Source of the DNA: Pseudomonadota bacterium
GTDB lineage: Bacteria; Pseudomonadota; Gammaproteobacteria; Burkholderiales; Burkholderiaceae_C
Length of the DNA stretch: 37,227 nucleotides
Direction: 5' to 3'
Assembly: GCA_021847345.1 (NCBI GenBank)
Contig: JAJZTW010000038.1
Coordinates: forward strand, 1 to 37,227
The position numbers and the translations under genes were made by a program. The notes beneath the pieces were generated by a model, which saw nothing but the letters and a program-made list of their open reading frames with translations, made no database searches and was not told the DNA's origin. Position 1 is the stretch's first letter. Every line of letters begins with the position of its first letter. This document shows positions 21,612 through 30,860 of this stretch, piece by piece.

Positions 21612-23408
21612 ATGTCTCCCCTCCCGTCCAAGCAAGACACCCACCCCGAGGTTTCCGAGTTCGCGGGGCGTGGCGGACTCGGCCTGCTCCGTGGATTGTT
21701 CGGTGCCGATTCGCGCAATCGCGTGGCCGCGCTGCTGATCGTGGCCTGTGCCGCGGTGGTGGCGGCCACCGAGCCGGCGTTGCCGGCGCTGATCAAGCAT
21801 GTGCTCGATGTGGGGTTCACGCCGCAGCGCGATTTCGCGTTGTGGATGGTGCCCGCGGTGCTGCTGGGACTGTTCACGGTGCGCGGCCTGGCATGGCTGG
21901 CGTCGCAGTTCCTCACCCAGTGGATGACCCAGAACGTGCTGGCCAGGGTGCGCGGGCTGGTCTACGAGCAGATCCTGCATGCCGAGCTCGCGGCGTTGCG
22001 CAAGGAAAGCGCCGCGAGCCTGATCGGCGCCGCGGTGTACGAGGCGCAGCTCGCGCTGGGCATGATCTTTCCCGGCATGCTCACGCTGGTGCGCGACACG
22101 CTGACCCTGGCGGCGCTGTTCGGCTACCTGTTGTGGCTGAACTGGAGCCTGACCCTGATCACGCTGTGCATCCTGCTGCCGCTGATCGTGGCCATGCGGA
22201 TGATCAGCCGGCGTGCCAAGCGGCTCAACGCGCAGATGCAGCGCGCCGCCGAGAACACCTCCTACGCGCTGGAGGAGGGCATGCTGGCGGCGCCGGTGAT
22301 CCGCGTGCACAACGCGCAAAAGGCCTTCGCGTCGCGTTTCGAGGAGCTCAACCAGTTCCTGCGGCGCATCACCGTCAAGGCCATGGTCTCGGGCTCGTCC
22401 ACCACGCCGGTGTCGCAATGGCTGTCGGCGCTCGCGGTCTCGCTGGTCATCGTGTACGCGCTGCACCAGAGCGACGTGCTCGGACGGCAGAGCGTCGGCG
22501 GCTTCGTGTCCTTCATCACGTCGATGCTGATGACCCTGTCGCCGCTGCGCCGCGTCGCCGACATCGTGCAGCCGATGATGCGCGCGCTCAGTTCGCTGGA
22601 GCGCCTGCACGGCATTGTCGACGCTCCGCGGGAATCGGATCCCGGCGCCCACAGCGTGCAGCGCGCGCGCGGTGAACTCGTGTTCGAGCATGTCGGCGTG
22701 CGCTTGCCCGGACTCGATCGCGCGGTGCTCGACGACGTCGACCTCGCGGTGCGTGCGGGCGAGAGCCTGGCGTTGGTCGGCCCCTCGGGTGCCGGCAAGA
22801 CCACGCTGATGCGCCTGGTTCCCCGTCTGCTCGAGCCCACCAGCGGCCGCCTGCTGCTCGACGGTGTCGCGCTGCGCGACTGGGGGCTGCGCAGCCTGCG
22901 CCAGCAGATCGCGCTGGTCAGCCAGGACGTGGTGTTGCTCAACGACAGCGTGGCGGCCAACGTCAGTTTCGGCGAGCCGGTCGACGAGGCCCGCGCCTGG
23001 GCCGCGCTGGAGGCCGCGGCGCTGGGCGATTTCGTGCGGGAACTTCCCGGCGGGCTGGGCGCCGCGGTCGGGCACAACGGCTCGCAGTTGTCGGGCGGTC
23101 AGCGCCAGCGCCTGTCGATCGCGCGCGCGCTGTACCGCGACGCGCCGGTGCTGATTCTCGACGAGGCCACCAGCGCGCTGGACGCCGAGAGCGAACGCCT
23201 GGTGCAGCAGGCGGTGGATCGCCTGATGGCCGGCCGCACGACCATCGTCATCGCGCACCGGCTGGCGACCATCGCGCATTGCGATCGCATCGCGGTGCTG
23301 GATCAGGGCCGCCTGGTCGAACTCGGCACGCAGGCCGAGCTGCTGGAGCGCGACGGCCTGTACGCGCAGCTGCACCGCATGCAGTTCGCATCCGGCTCCG
23401 AAGCCTGA
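21612..23408 (+). CDS. msbA: Lipid A export ABC transporter MsbA
   Basis: The inner-membrane flippase for lipid A-core and phospholipid; it works as a homodimer. The 598-residue half-transporter has six membrane helices in about residues 35-330 (LLIVACAAVVAATEPALPAL to SVGGFVSFITSMLMTLSPL) and a C-terminal nucleotide-binding domain: Walker A GPSGAGKTTLMRLV near 390, Q-loop LVSQDVVLLNDSV, signature LSGGQRQRLSIARAL near 493, Walker B LILDEATSALD near 514 and the H-loop IVIAHRLATI. A hydrophilic N-terminus of about 30 residues precedes the first helix. No Shine-Dalgarno sequence is evident. It is divergent from two sugar transferases, a context that favours MsbA over a drug exporter. Confidence 0.9.
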   Translation: MSPLPSKQDTHPEVSEFAGRGGLGLLRGLFGADSRNRVAALLIVACAAVVAATEPALPALIKHVLDVGFTPQRDFALWMVPAVLLGLFTVRGLAWLASQFLTQWMTQNVLARVRGLVYEQILHAELAALRKESAASLIGAAVYEAQLALGMIFPGMLTLVRDTLTLAALFGYLLWLNWSLTLITLCILLPLIVAMRMISRRAKRLNAQMQRAAENTSYALEEGMLAAPVIRVHNAQKAFASRFEELNQFLRRITVKAMVSGSSTTPVSQWLSALAVSLVIVYALHQSDVLGRQSVGGFVSFITSMLMTLSPLRRVADIVQPMMRALSSLERLHGIVDAPRESDPGAHSVQRARGELVFEHVGVRLPGLDRAVLDDVDLAVRAGESLALVGPSGAGKTTLMRLVPRLLEPTSGRLLLDGVALRDWGLRSLRQQIALVSQDVVLLNDSVAANVSFGEPVDEARAWAALEAAALGDFVRELPGGLGAAVGHNGSQLSGGQRQRLSIARALYRDAPVLILDEATSALDAESERLVQQAVDRLMAGRTTIVIAHRLATIAHCDRIAVLDQGRLVELGTQAELLERDGLYAQLHRMQFASGSEA

Positions 23409-23462
23409 GACGGGCGCCGCTGGCTCCGCTGCCGGGCGAGGCGCGTCGCTGCGCGGGCGGGA

Positions 23463-24587
23463 TCAGGCAGGCTGGGACATCCAGAGCGCGCTTTGCTGCC
23501 GGACCACTTCCGGCAGGTGGTGTTCGTTGGCGTAGGTTTCGCGCAACCATTGCGCGTCGTTGCCGCGGCCGCCGATGTCGGCCAGCAGTTCACGCAGCGC
23601 GCCGTCGGCGCTGAGCTCGATGGCGTGCGGCTCCAGGCGCATCAGCGTGCGCAGGATGTCTTCGCGCAGCGTGCGGTGCTCGCGCGTGGCCGGGTCGACG
23701 AAATTGCCGTCGAAGCCGAAGCGGCAGGCCTGGAAGCGGTTGAAGGTATAGACCAGGTAGTCGTCCTCGGTCGGCTCGAAGGGGCGCTCGGTCTGGATCC
23801 AGCGGCCGAGGGTCTGGATGTAGGCGGCGATCCGCGCGGCCTTCAGGATGGTCAGCGGCGTGTCCATCACGCGCACCTCGATGGTTCCGTACTCGGGCTT
23901 GGGGCGGATGTCCCAGTAGAAGTCCTTCATGCTCTGCACCACTCCGGTGGCGCTCATCTTGTCGAAGTACTTCTCGAAGTCCTGCCAGGTCAGCTCGAAC
24001 GGCGCACGCCCGGACAGCGGAAACGCGAACACCGAATTCAGCCGCGCCGAGTGGAAGCCGGTGTCCTCGCCCTGCACGAAGGGGCTCGACGCCGACAACG
24101 CGATGAAATGCGGGATGAAGCGCGAGATGCAGTGCAGCGTGTACAGCGCGGTGTCGGCGTCCGGGCAGCCCAGGTGCACATGCTGGCCGAACACGGTGAA
24201 CTGCTTGCTCAGGTAGCCGTAGAGTTCCGACAACTGCAGGAAGCGCGGTTTGTCGAAAATGCGCTGGTGGGCCCAGTGCTGGAAGGGGTGCGTGCCGCCT
24301 CCGGCCAGGCCCACGTCGAGCTTGTTGGCGGCCTCGACCAGCGCGGCGTGGATCTCCCCGAGCTGCGACAGCGCGTCGGCGTAGCCGCTGCAGATCCCGG
24401 TGGAAAGCTCGATCATGCTCTCGGTGATCTCCGGAGTCACCGCTCCCGGCAGCCTGCGCCCGGCCAGCAGGCGCAGCAGGTCCGGCGCGCAGGGCATGAG
24501 GTCGTAGTTGTGGCGGCCGACGATCTGCAGTTCCAGCTCGACGCCGATGGACAGCGCCTGCGAATGGGCGAAGCGTTCCAAGCTCAT
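23463..24587 (-). CDS. ybdK: YbdK-type carboxylate-amine ligase (GCS2 family)
   Basis: A 374-residue member of the glutamate-cysteine ligase 2 family. YbdK enzymes show weak gamma-glutamylcysteine ligase activity; their real role is unclear. The N-terminus [19 protein letters not shown] holds the metal-binding ExE of the family. [66 protein letters not shown] and [10 protein letters not shown] follow in the expected order. Length is normal. GGAGG lies eight bases before ATG 24587. Convergent with msbA, and upstream of it on the same strand lies a CPA2 antiporter gene separated by 72 bases, so the two could be co-transcribed. No thiol-pathway neighbour supports a glutathione role. Confidence 0.9.
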   Translation of the reverse strand: MSLERFAHSQALSIGVELELQIVGRHNYDLMPCAPDLLRLLAGRRLPGAVTPEITESMIELSTGICSGYADALSQLGEIHAALVEAANKLDVGLAGGGTHPFQHWAHQRIFDKPRFLQLSELYGYLSKQFTVFGQHVHLGCPDADTALYTLHCISRFIPHFIALSASSPFVQGEDTGFHSARLNSVFAFPLSGRAPFELTWQDFEKYFDKMSATGVVQSMKDFYWDIRPKPEYGTIEVRVMDTPLTILKAARIAAYIQTLGRWIQTERPFEPTEDDYLVYTFNRFQACRFGFDGNFVDPATREHRTLREDILRTLMRLEPHAIELSADGALRELLADIGGRGNDAQWLRETYANEHHLPEVVRQQSALWMSQPA

Positions 24588-24659
24588 CGAAGGGTCCTCC
24601 GCGCCACGCGCGAAGCGAAGCGCCGGCCGCGCGTTCGCGCAACCAGGCTTCGCGGTGTT

Positions 24660-25874
24660 TCAGCGGCCACCCGGGGCCGCCTTGATATCGCCGGCCCGAC
24701 CCAGCGCCCAGCGCGCGGCCAGCGTGCCGGCCAGCAGCAGCATGGCCACGGCAGCGAAACCGGCGTCGAGCAGGGTCTTCGGCAACACGAGGTGGGATGC
24801 GCCCAGGTCGAGCAGCAGCACGAAGCTGACCGCCGCCGCCGGGCTCAGGCTCGCGCCCAGCGCGAGCGATTGACGCAGGCTCAGGCCCGACGCACGCCCC
24901 AGCGCCAGCGGCGCGCCGAACTTCGCCAGCGTGCGCAGCAGCGCCAGCGCGAACCCTGCCGACAGGCCCTCCACCAGGGTCTTCGGGCTCAGGCTCAGCC
25001 CGAGAATGAGGAACAGCAGCACCACCAGCACTCCGCCGGCGGTACCGAAGTGCCGCGGCCATATGCGCGGGCGCTCGCTGTACAGGCGCAGCAGCATGCC
25101 GGCCAGCAGCGGCGTGAGCATGCTGGACCAGCGCAGCGCACGGGTCACCGACAGCACCAGCAGGATCAGCCCCACGAGCAGCAGCGCGGCGCCTTCGTCG
25201 GCGAAATCGAAATGGCGCTCGACCCAGTTGACGGCCCATGCCAGGATGGCCGCGGCGAACACGGCGCCGCCGATGGCGTAGGCCTGTCCCAGCGCTGCGT
25301 CCCACCAGTGCACCGAGGTCTGCGCGCCGATCCACCCGGTCAGCAGGCCCACGGTCAGGATGGACAGGGTCGTGCCCAGCGCGGCCAGCAGCAGCATGCG
25401 TTCGGTCACCTGGCCGCGTGCGTGGAATTCGCCGCTGAGGCGCAGCGCCACGGCTGGCGACGTGCAGGCGAGCGCCGCGGCCACCGCCAGGCCCGGCATG
25501 CCGCCGAGCCCCGAGGCGCTCAGCGCCAGCCAGCCTGCCAGCAGGCTCAGGCCCCACTCGCCGATGCTGGTGAACACCAGCCACGGGTTGGCTCGCAGCC
25601 AGCGCAGGTTCACGCGGTGCCCGATCTCGAACAGCAGCATGGCCAGCGCGGCATCGACCACGGCGCGGGCACCGGGTTGCAGCGCCAGCGCCGTCAGCCC
25701 GCCGCCCCCGGCGGCGATCAGCAGCCCGGCCGCCATGAAGCCGATCAGGCGGGGCCAGCGCAGAAGGCGCAGCACCGATTCGCCCATCAGCGTGGCGAGC
25801 ACCAGCGCCAGGCCGACCCACAGCACGCCGTCGGCGTGCAGGGAAAGGTGCGGCAGGGCATGCAGATTGAACAT
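24660..25874 (-). CDS. CPA2-type cation/proton antiporter
   Basis: An inner-membrane protein of 404 residues with about twelve hydrophobic helices, starting at ATG 25874 (MFNLHALPHLSLHADG); the frame stays open to 25985 without membrane features. Early GESVLRLLRWPRLIGFMAAGLLI resembles Kef/CPA2 first helices (P-x-I/V-x-G-F/Y). FEIGHRVNLRWLRANPWL follows, where Kef proteins have FxxGLExxxxxL; and ALACTSPAVALRL where many have DA-SP motifs. The aspartate pair typical of electrogenic CPA2 antiporters is not clear: CTSPAVA stands where TDP/NDP motifs often occur. No C-terminal RCK/TrkA-N domain is present. Na+ or K+/H+ exchange is the family expectation; the ion is uncertain. Confidence 0.78.
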   Translation of the reverse strand: MFNLHALPHLSLHADGVLWVGLALVLATLMGESVLRLLRWPRLIGFMAAGLLIAAGGGGLTALALQPGARAVVDAALAMLLFEIGHRVNLRWLRANPWLVFTSIGEWGLSLLAGWLALSASGLGGMPGLAVAAALACTSPAVALRLSGEFHARGQVTERMLLLAALGTTLSILTVGLLTGWIGAQTSVHWWDAALGQAYAIGGAVFAAAILAWAVNWVERHFDFADEGAALLLVGLILLVLSVTRALRWSSMLTPLLAGMLLRLYSERPRIWPRHFGTAGGVLVVLLFLILGLSLSPKTLVEGLSAGFALALLRTLAKFGAPLALGRASGLSLRQSLALGASLSPAAAVSFVLLLDLGASHLVLPKTLLDAGFAAVAMLLLAGTLAARWALGRAGDIKAAPGGR

Positions 25875-26210
25875 CGGTCGGTCCGTGAATCGCCGCGATG
25901 GTGTTTCGCGGCAGGGGCTGGGTCGCCACGGGAGGCGCGGCTCGCACGCTGCGCCTCGCACGCGGGTCGGCACGCAGATGCGCACGACGTTGGAAGCCTG
26001 CGCTTGCGCGGGCAGCGATGGCAGCGCACGCTGCGCATGCCTGCACGAGCTCGAACGAGCAGCCGATTATAGGAAGCGTTGCCGGCAACGGCGGCTTCCT
26101 CCCTGCGCACGGGCGGGGTATAGGGCGCCGCACGGGGGCGCCGCACGGCCCGGCACCGGCGGCATGGGCCGCGCATGGTCGAGCCGGCGCGCGCTTCCTA
26201 CAATGCCGTC
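25875..26210. other. Divergent intergenic region, antiporter / dnaE
   Basis: About 335 bases. On the minus strand TATAAT (26071-26066) is a perfect -10 sequence and may drive the antiporter with a 185-base leader. On the plus strand TACAAT (26199-26204) lies six bases before the dnaE ATG. GTTGCCGGCAAC (about 26089-26100) is a perfect 12-bp palindrome. No gene is seen. Confidence 0.45.
26066..26071 (-). promoter_or_regulatory. Possible -10 element (TATAAT) for the antiporter gene
   Basis: This is a perfect consensus hexamer on the minus strand in GC-rich surroundings. The bases 17-18 upstream are GCC-rich and do not match a -35. It would give a leader of about 185 bases. Confidence 0.4.
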
Positions 26211-29200
26211 ATGTCCTACGTGCACCTGCGAATCCACACCGAGTTCTCCATTGTCGACGGCAGCCTGCGCGTGGACGACGCCGTCGCCGCGGCGCGCGCC
26301 GACGGCCAGGGCGCGCTGGCCATCACCGACCTCAACAACCTGTTTGCAGGGGTGCGTTTCTACACGGCCGCGCGCGACGCCGGGGTCAAGCCCATCCTGG
26401 GCTGCGACGTGCGTGTGCTCATGCCCGACGCATCCGGGCAGGGCGATGCCACGGCGCTGCTCTTGCTCGTGACCAGCCACCGCGGCTACCTGAACCTGTG
26501 CGAGTTGCTCAGCCGTGCCTGGCTGGGCGGCCAGCACGCGGGCCAGGCCGAGATGCAGTGGTCTTGGCTGGCCGACGACGCGTTGCACGAAGGCTTGATC
26601 GCGCTGTGCGGCGGGCGTCACGGCGCGGTCGGCCGCGCGCTGCTGGCCGGGGATCAGGCGCGTGCGCAGCGCTTGGCCCAACAGCACCGGGACCTGTTCG
26701 GCGACCGTTTCTACCTGGAAGTCCAGCGCAGTGCGCACGCGGATTGCGCACGCCATGTCGAAGCGGCAGCGCGCCTCGCGTCGGAGATGGAGATCCCCTT
26801 GGTGGCGACCCACCCCGTGCAGTTCCTCGGCCCCGACGATTTCGAGGCGCACGAGGCGCGGGTGTGCATCGCCGAAGGCGAGACCCTCGGCAATCCGCGC
26901 CGGCAGCGCCGGTTTACGGGAGAGCAGTATTTCAAGACCGTCGCGCAAATGCGCGAATTGTTCGCTGACTTGCCTTCCGCGCTGGATAACACCGTTGAAA
27001 TTGCCAGGCGTTGCAATCTCACGCTGGTGCTGGGCAAGCCCCAGCTTCCGCATTTCCCGACTCCCGACGGAGTGCCGCTTGCCGATTTTTTCCGCGCCCA
27101 GTCGCACGAGGGCCTCGAGCGTCGCCTGGAGCAGCTCTACCCGGATGCGGAGCGGCGCGAGCAGCAGCGCCCGCGCTATCTGGAGCGCCTGGAGTTCGAA
27201 CTCACCATCATCGCCAAGATGGGCTTCGAGGGCTACTTCCTCATCGTGGCCGATTTCATCAACTGGGCCAAGGACAACGGCTGCCCGGTGGGGCCGGGGC
27301 GTGGTTCCGGCGCCGGCTCGCTGGTCGCCTACAGTCTTCGCATCACCGATCTCGACCCGCTCGAGTACAAGCTGCTGTTCGAGCGCTTCCTGAACCCGGA
27401 ACGCGTGTCGATGCCCGACTTCGACATCGACTTCTGCCAGGAAAACCGCGACCGCGTGATCGACTACGTCAAGCGCAAGTACGGCGTCGACGCGGTGTCG
27501 CAGATCGCCACCTTCGGCACGCTGGCGGCGCGCGCCGCGCTGCGCGATGCCGGGCGCGTGCAGGAGCTGGGCTATACCTTCTGCGACCAGCTGGCCAAGC
27601 TGATTCCCAACAAGCCGGGGCAGCACGTGACCATCGACCAGGCGATCGAGGTCGAGCCGCAGCTGCGCGAGCGCATGGAGCGTGAGGAGGAGGTGCGCCA
27701 GCTGCTCGGCCTGGCGCGCCAGCTCGAGGGGCTGCCGCGCAATATCGGCATGCACGCCGGCGGCGTGCTGATCGCGCCGGGCAAGCTGACGGATTTCTGC
27801 CCGCTGTACGCGCAGCCCGGCAGCACCGATGCGGTGTCGCAGTACGACAAGGACGATGTCGAGGCCATCGGTCTGGTGAAGTTCGACTTCCTGGGCCTGG
27901 CCACGCTGACCATCCTGGACCTGGCCGTGCGCAACATCCGGCGCAACCACCCCGGGATGGCCGACTTCCGCATGGAGGACATCCCGCTCGACGACGCCGC
28001 CAGCTACAAGCTGATGGCGCGCGGCGACACGGTGGCGGTGTTCCAGCTGGAATCGCGCGGAATGCAGGGCATGCTTCGCGAAGCCCGCCCTGACCGCTTC
28101 GAGGACATCATCGCGCTGGTGGCGCTGTACCGCCCGGGGCCGATGGACCTGATTCCGAGCTACTGCCAGCGCAAGGCCGGCAATGAGTCCATCGAGTACC
28201 CGGATCCGCGCATGGCGCCGGTGCTGGAGGAGACCTACGGCATCATGGTCTACCAGGAGCAGGTCATGCAGGTGGCGCAGGTCATCGGCGGTTACTCGCT
28301 GGGCGGCGCGGACCTGCTGCGGCGTGCCATGGGCAAGAAGAAGCCCGAGGAGATGGCCAAGCATCGCGGCATCTTCGCCGAGGGCGCCGCGAAAAACGGC
28401 ATTCCCCCGGAAAAGGCCAATGAGATCTTCGACTTGATGGAGAAGTTCGCCGGCTACGGGTTCAACAAGTCGCACGCCGCCGCCTATGCCCTGCTGGCCG
28501 TGCAGACGGCGTGGCTGAAGGCGCATTACCCGGCCGAGTTCATGGCCGCCAACATGAGCATCGCGCTGGACGACACCGACAAGCTCAAGGTGCTGGTCGA
28601 CGATTCGCGCGCCATGGGCCTGAACATCCTGCTGCCCGATGTCAACGAAGGCCAGTGGCGCTTCGATGCCGTCGATACGCGAACCATTCGCTACGCCCTC
28701 GGCGCCATCAAGGGCACCGGCCGCGCGGCCATCGAGGCCATCGTGGAGGCGCGCGAGGCGGGTGGGCCGTTCAAATCCCTGATGGATTTCGCCGAGCGCG
28801 TGGACCGCTCGCGCATCAATCGCCGCGTGCTGGAGGCACTGATCCGGGCCGGTGCCTTCGACAACCTGGATCCCAACCGCGCCACGTTGATGGAGGCGGT
28901 GGGCATGGCGCTGGAGCATGCTGCGCAGCGAGCCGAGCACGCCGATCAGGGCGGGCTGTTCGATCTGCTGTGCTCCGAGCACGCGGCGGCGCCGCAACCT
29001 CCCGAGCAGCCGCCGTGGGACCTGCGCAAGCGTCTGGCCGAGGAAAAGCTGGCCATCGGCTTCGTGCTCAGCGGGCATCTGTTCGACGCCCATGCCGGCG
29101 AGGTGCGGCGCTTCGCGTCGCGAAGCCTCGCCGAGCTCAGCGAGTCACGCGAAAGCGTGCTGGTGGCAGGCATCGTCGCCGCCGTGCGCGTGGTGCAGGG

Positions 29201-29675
29201 TCAGCGCGGGCGCGTGGCCATCGTCACGCTGGAGGATCGCTCCGGGACCCTCGAGACCGTGGTCAACGAGCGCCTGCTCGACACCGTGCGCACCCTGCTG
29301 CGCGAGGATGAGCTGCTGGTGTTCCAGGGGCGCGCGATGGCCGATCGCTTCAGCGGGGGCATCCGCTTCAACGTCGACGCTGTGTGGACCCTGGAGCAGG
29401 CCCGCGAGCGCCTCGGCAGGCGCATTCGCGTGCACATCAACGGCATGGGCGATGCGTCGCCGCTGATCGAGCTGGCGCGCAGCCATGCTCCGGAGCCCGA
29501 CACCGACGGCCTGCCGCTGGAACTCGAGCTCGAGCGCGGCGGTGCGCGTGCCACGCTGCGAGTCGACCGGCTGCGCCTGCGCCCCGGGGACGACACGCTG
29601 GCCGCGCTGGGCCAGCTGGCGCTGCACGGGCACGTGCAGGTGGTGTACGACGGCGCCGAGTCGGCGCAGCGCTGA
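26211..29675 (+). CDS. dnaE: DNA polymerase III alpha subunit DnaE
   Basis: The replicative polymerase subunit, 1154 residues, near the size of E. coli DnaE. Start ATG 26211 is chosen because MSYVHLRIHTEFSIVDGSLR is the canonical N-terminus of the PHP domain. The palm/finger region has GPGRGSGAGSLVAYSL near 362-378 and the catalytic pair in MPDFDIDFCQENRD, at D401/D403 by my count, followed by the third acidic region around residue 555 (KFDFLGL). AVFQLESRGMQGML, YRPGPMDLIP, YQEQVMQVAQ, RRAMGKKK and GYGFNKSHAAAYAL are all present. The C-terminus has a beta-clamp-binding and OB-fold region (about 960-1080). No Shine-Dalgarno; a TACAAT lies six bases upstream. It is convergent with tolA with only 38 bases between stops. 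Confidence 0.97.
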   Translation: MSYVHLRIHTEFSIVDGSLRVDDAVAAARADGQGALAITDLNNLFAGVRFYTAARDAGVKPILGCDVRVLMPDASGQGDATALLLLVTSHRGYLNLCELLSRAWLGGQHAGQAEMQWSWLADDALHEGLIALCGGRHGAVGRALLAGDQARAQRLAQQHRDLFGDRFYLEVQRSAHADCARHVEAAARLASEMEIPLVATHPVQFLGPDDFEAHEARVCIAEGETLGNPRRQRRFTGEQYFKTVAQMRELFADLPSALDNTVEIARRCNLTLVLGKPQLPHFPTPDGVPLADFFRAQSHEGLERRLEQLYPDAERREQQRPRYLERLEFELTIIAKMGFEGYFLIVADFINWAKDNGCPVGPGRGSGAGSLVAYSLRITDLDPLEYKLLFERFLNPERVSMPDFDIDFCQENRDRVIDYVKRKYGVDAVSQIATFGTLAARAALRDAGRVQELGYTFCDQLAKLIPNKPGQHVTIDQAIEVEPQLRERMEREEEVRQLLGLARQLEGLPRNIGMHAGGVLIAPGKLTDFCPLYAQPGSTDAVSQYDKDDVEAIGLVKFDFLGLATLTILDLAVRNIRRNHPGMADFRMEDIPLDDAASYKLMARGDTVAVFQLESRGMQGMLREARPDRFEDIIALVALYRPGPMDLIPSYCQRKAGNESIEYPDPRMAPVLEETYGIMVYQEQVMQVAQVIGGYSLGGADLLRRAMGKKKPEEMAKHRGIFAEGAAKNGIPPEKANEIFDLMEKFAGYGFNKSHAAAYALLAVQTAWLKAHYPAEFMAANMSIALDDTDKLKVLVDDSRAMGLNILLPDVNEGQWRFDAVDTRTIRYALGAIKGTGRAAIEAIVEAREAGGPFKSLMDFAERVDRSRINRRVLEALIRAGAFDNLDPNRATLMEAVGMALEHAAQRAEHADQGGLFDLLCSEHAAAPQPPEQPPWDLRKRLAEEKLAIGFVLSGHLFDAHAGEVRRFASRSLAELSESRESVLVAGIVAAVRVVQGQRGRVAIVTLEDRSGTLETVVNERLLDTVRTLLREDELLVFQGRAMADRFSGGIRFNVDAVWTLEQARERLGRRIRVHINGMGDASPLIELARSHAPEPDTDGLPLELELERGGARATLRVDRLRLRPGDDTLAALGQLALHGHVQVVYDGAESAQR

Positions 29676-29718
29676 GCCGGCGAGGCCGACTCGGCGGCCC
29701 GCTTGGCCGCCGCTCAGC
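29671..29718. terminator. Inverted repeat spanning the dnaE and tolA stop codons
   Basis: GCTGAGC (29671-29677) and GCTCAGC (29712-29718) pair perfectly and each contains a stop codon: dnaE TGA 29673-29675 and, on the minus strand, tolA TGA. Inner CGGC/GCCG and GGCC/GGCC pairs extend the stem. There is no T-run. It may act as a two-way mRNA 3'-end structure between the convergent genes. Confidence 0.4.
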
Positions 29719-30787
29719 CCTGCTGGTCGCGCGGGCCCGCGACGACCTCCATCGGCGTCCACCAGCGTCCGTGGTCGCTGGGCAGCGTGCCCAGGCGCTT
29801 GACCGCGCGCACCACGGCGGCGTCCCAGCTGGGCACCCCGCTCGAGTGCTTGACGCTCACGCCCAGCACCTGGCCCGAGTTGGGGTCCAGCGTGACCGAC
29901 AGCGTGACCTTCGGATTGCCGTCGACCTGATCGATCTGCGGGTAGATCACGTTCTGCCGGATCAGCGTGGCCAGGCGTGCCGCGTAACCGCCCGAGGGTC
30001 CGGCGCTGGCCGCTGCCGTGCCGGCGGGCGAAGCCCCCGTCCCGGCTTGCGACATCAGGCTCTTGAGATAGTCCTGGCGGCTTTGCTGCTGCAGTCGCGC
30101 CAGCTGCTGCTCGTGCCTGCGCTCGGCAGCCTGCTTCGCGGCCTCGAGCTTCTCGGCCTTGATCCTGGCGGCCTTCTCGGCGGCGGCCTTTTCAGCCGCG
30201 GCTTTTTCCTCGGCGGCCTTGCGCTGCGCGGCCTTTTGCGCGGCAGCCTTCTCGGCGGCAGCCTCTTCTTGCGCCGCCTTGCGCTCGGCAGCCTTTTCCT
30301 CGGCCTTGCGCTCGGCAGCCTTCTGCTGCGCCAGGCGCTGCGCCTGCAGCTGCTGCTCGTGTTCCTGCTCGGCGAGCTTTTGCGCCTGCTGTTGCGCCAG
30401 CATTTCGGCGCGACGTTTCTCGCGCTCCTGCTCGAGCTTGCGTTGCTCGCGCAGCGCGATCTGCGCCTGCTCGGGCTGCGGCCTGGTCTGGGCCTGCGGA
30501 GGCGGCGGAGGTGGGGGCGGGGCGGGGCGGGGCTGCGGCGCCGGTTCCGGCTGCGCCTTGGGAGCCGGCTGAGGTCGTACCTGCGGCGGCGGGGGCGGAG
30601 GCGCCGACAGGTGCGCGGTGGGCGCCCACAGCTCGGCCTGCACGGCTTGCGGGGTGTGGCTGTGCCAATGCACCCCGAAGGCGATCAGCACCACCAGCAG
30701 CAGGTGCATCAGCAGCGCCAGCAGCAGCGCGCGGCCGCTGCCGCGTTCAGCGGGCGGGCGCAGGGCGTCGGCGGCGGGCTGGTTCAT
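29714..30787 (-). CDS. tolA: Tol-Pal inner-membrane spanning protein TolA
   Basis: TolA spans the periplasm and passes energy from TolQR to the outer membrane. The 357-residue protein has a short cytoplasmic N-terminus, one membrane helix (about 20-42, ALLLALLMHLLLVVLIAFGV), a proline-rich segment (about 62-105), a long helical domain rich in K, A, E and Q (about 108-255, AAERKAEEKAAERKAAQ), and a C-terminal domain from about 275 (LATLIRQNVIYPQIDQVDGN, VTLSVTLDPNSGQVLGV and SWDAAVVRAVKRLGTLP) of the TonB/TolA type. It starts 73 bases after tolR. It is last in the ybgC-tolQ-tolR-tolA block; the usual next gene, tolB, is not here. Confidence 0.93.
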   Translation of the reverse strand: MNQPAADALRPPAERGSGRALLLALLMHLLLVVLIAFGVHWHSHTPQAVQAELWAPTAHLSAPPPPPPQVRPQPAPKAQPEPAPQPRPAPPPPPPPPQAQTRPQPEQAQIALREQRKLEQEREKRRAEMLAQQQAQKLAEQEHEQQLQAQRLAQQKAAERKAEEKAAERKAAQEEAAAEKAAAQKAAQRKAAEEKAAAEKAAAEKAARIKAEKLEAAKQAAERRHEQQLARLQQQSRQDYLKSLMSQAGTGASPAGTAAASAGPSGGYAARLATLIRQNVIYPQIDQVDGNPKVTLSVTLDPNSGQVLGVSVKHSSGVPSWDAAVVRAVKRLGTLPSDHGRWWTPMEVVAGPRDQQG

Positions 30788-30860
30788 CGGGCAAGGTACG
30801 AATTCGGGCTCACGGAATGATCAACGCCGGCATGGGGGTCCACGTTGACGCCGGGGCGGA

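Noticed and set aside
23493..26072. An 859-codon plus-strand frame
   Set aside because: It is antisense to ybdK and the antiporter, with Q/H/R-rich low-complexity sequence and no motif.
26067..29093. A 1008-codon minus-strand frame antisense to dnaE
   Set aside because: dnaE on the plus strand has every polymerase motif; this frame has none.
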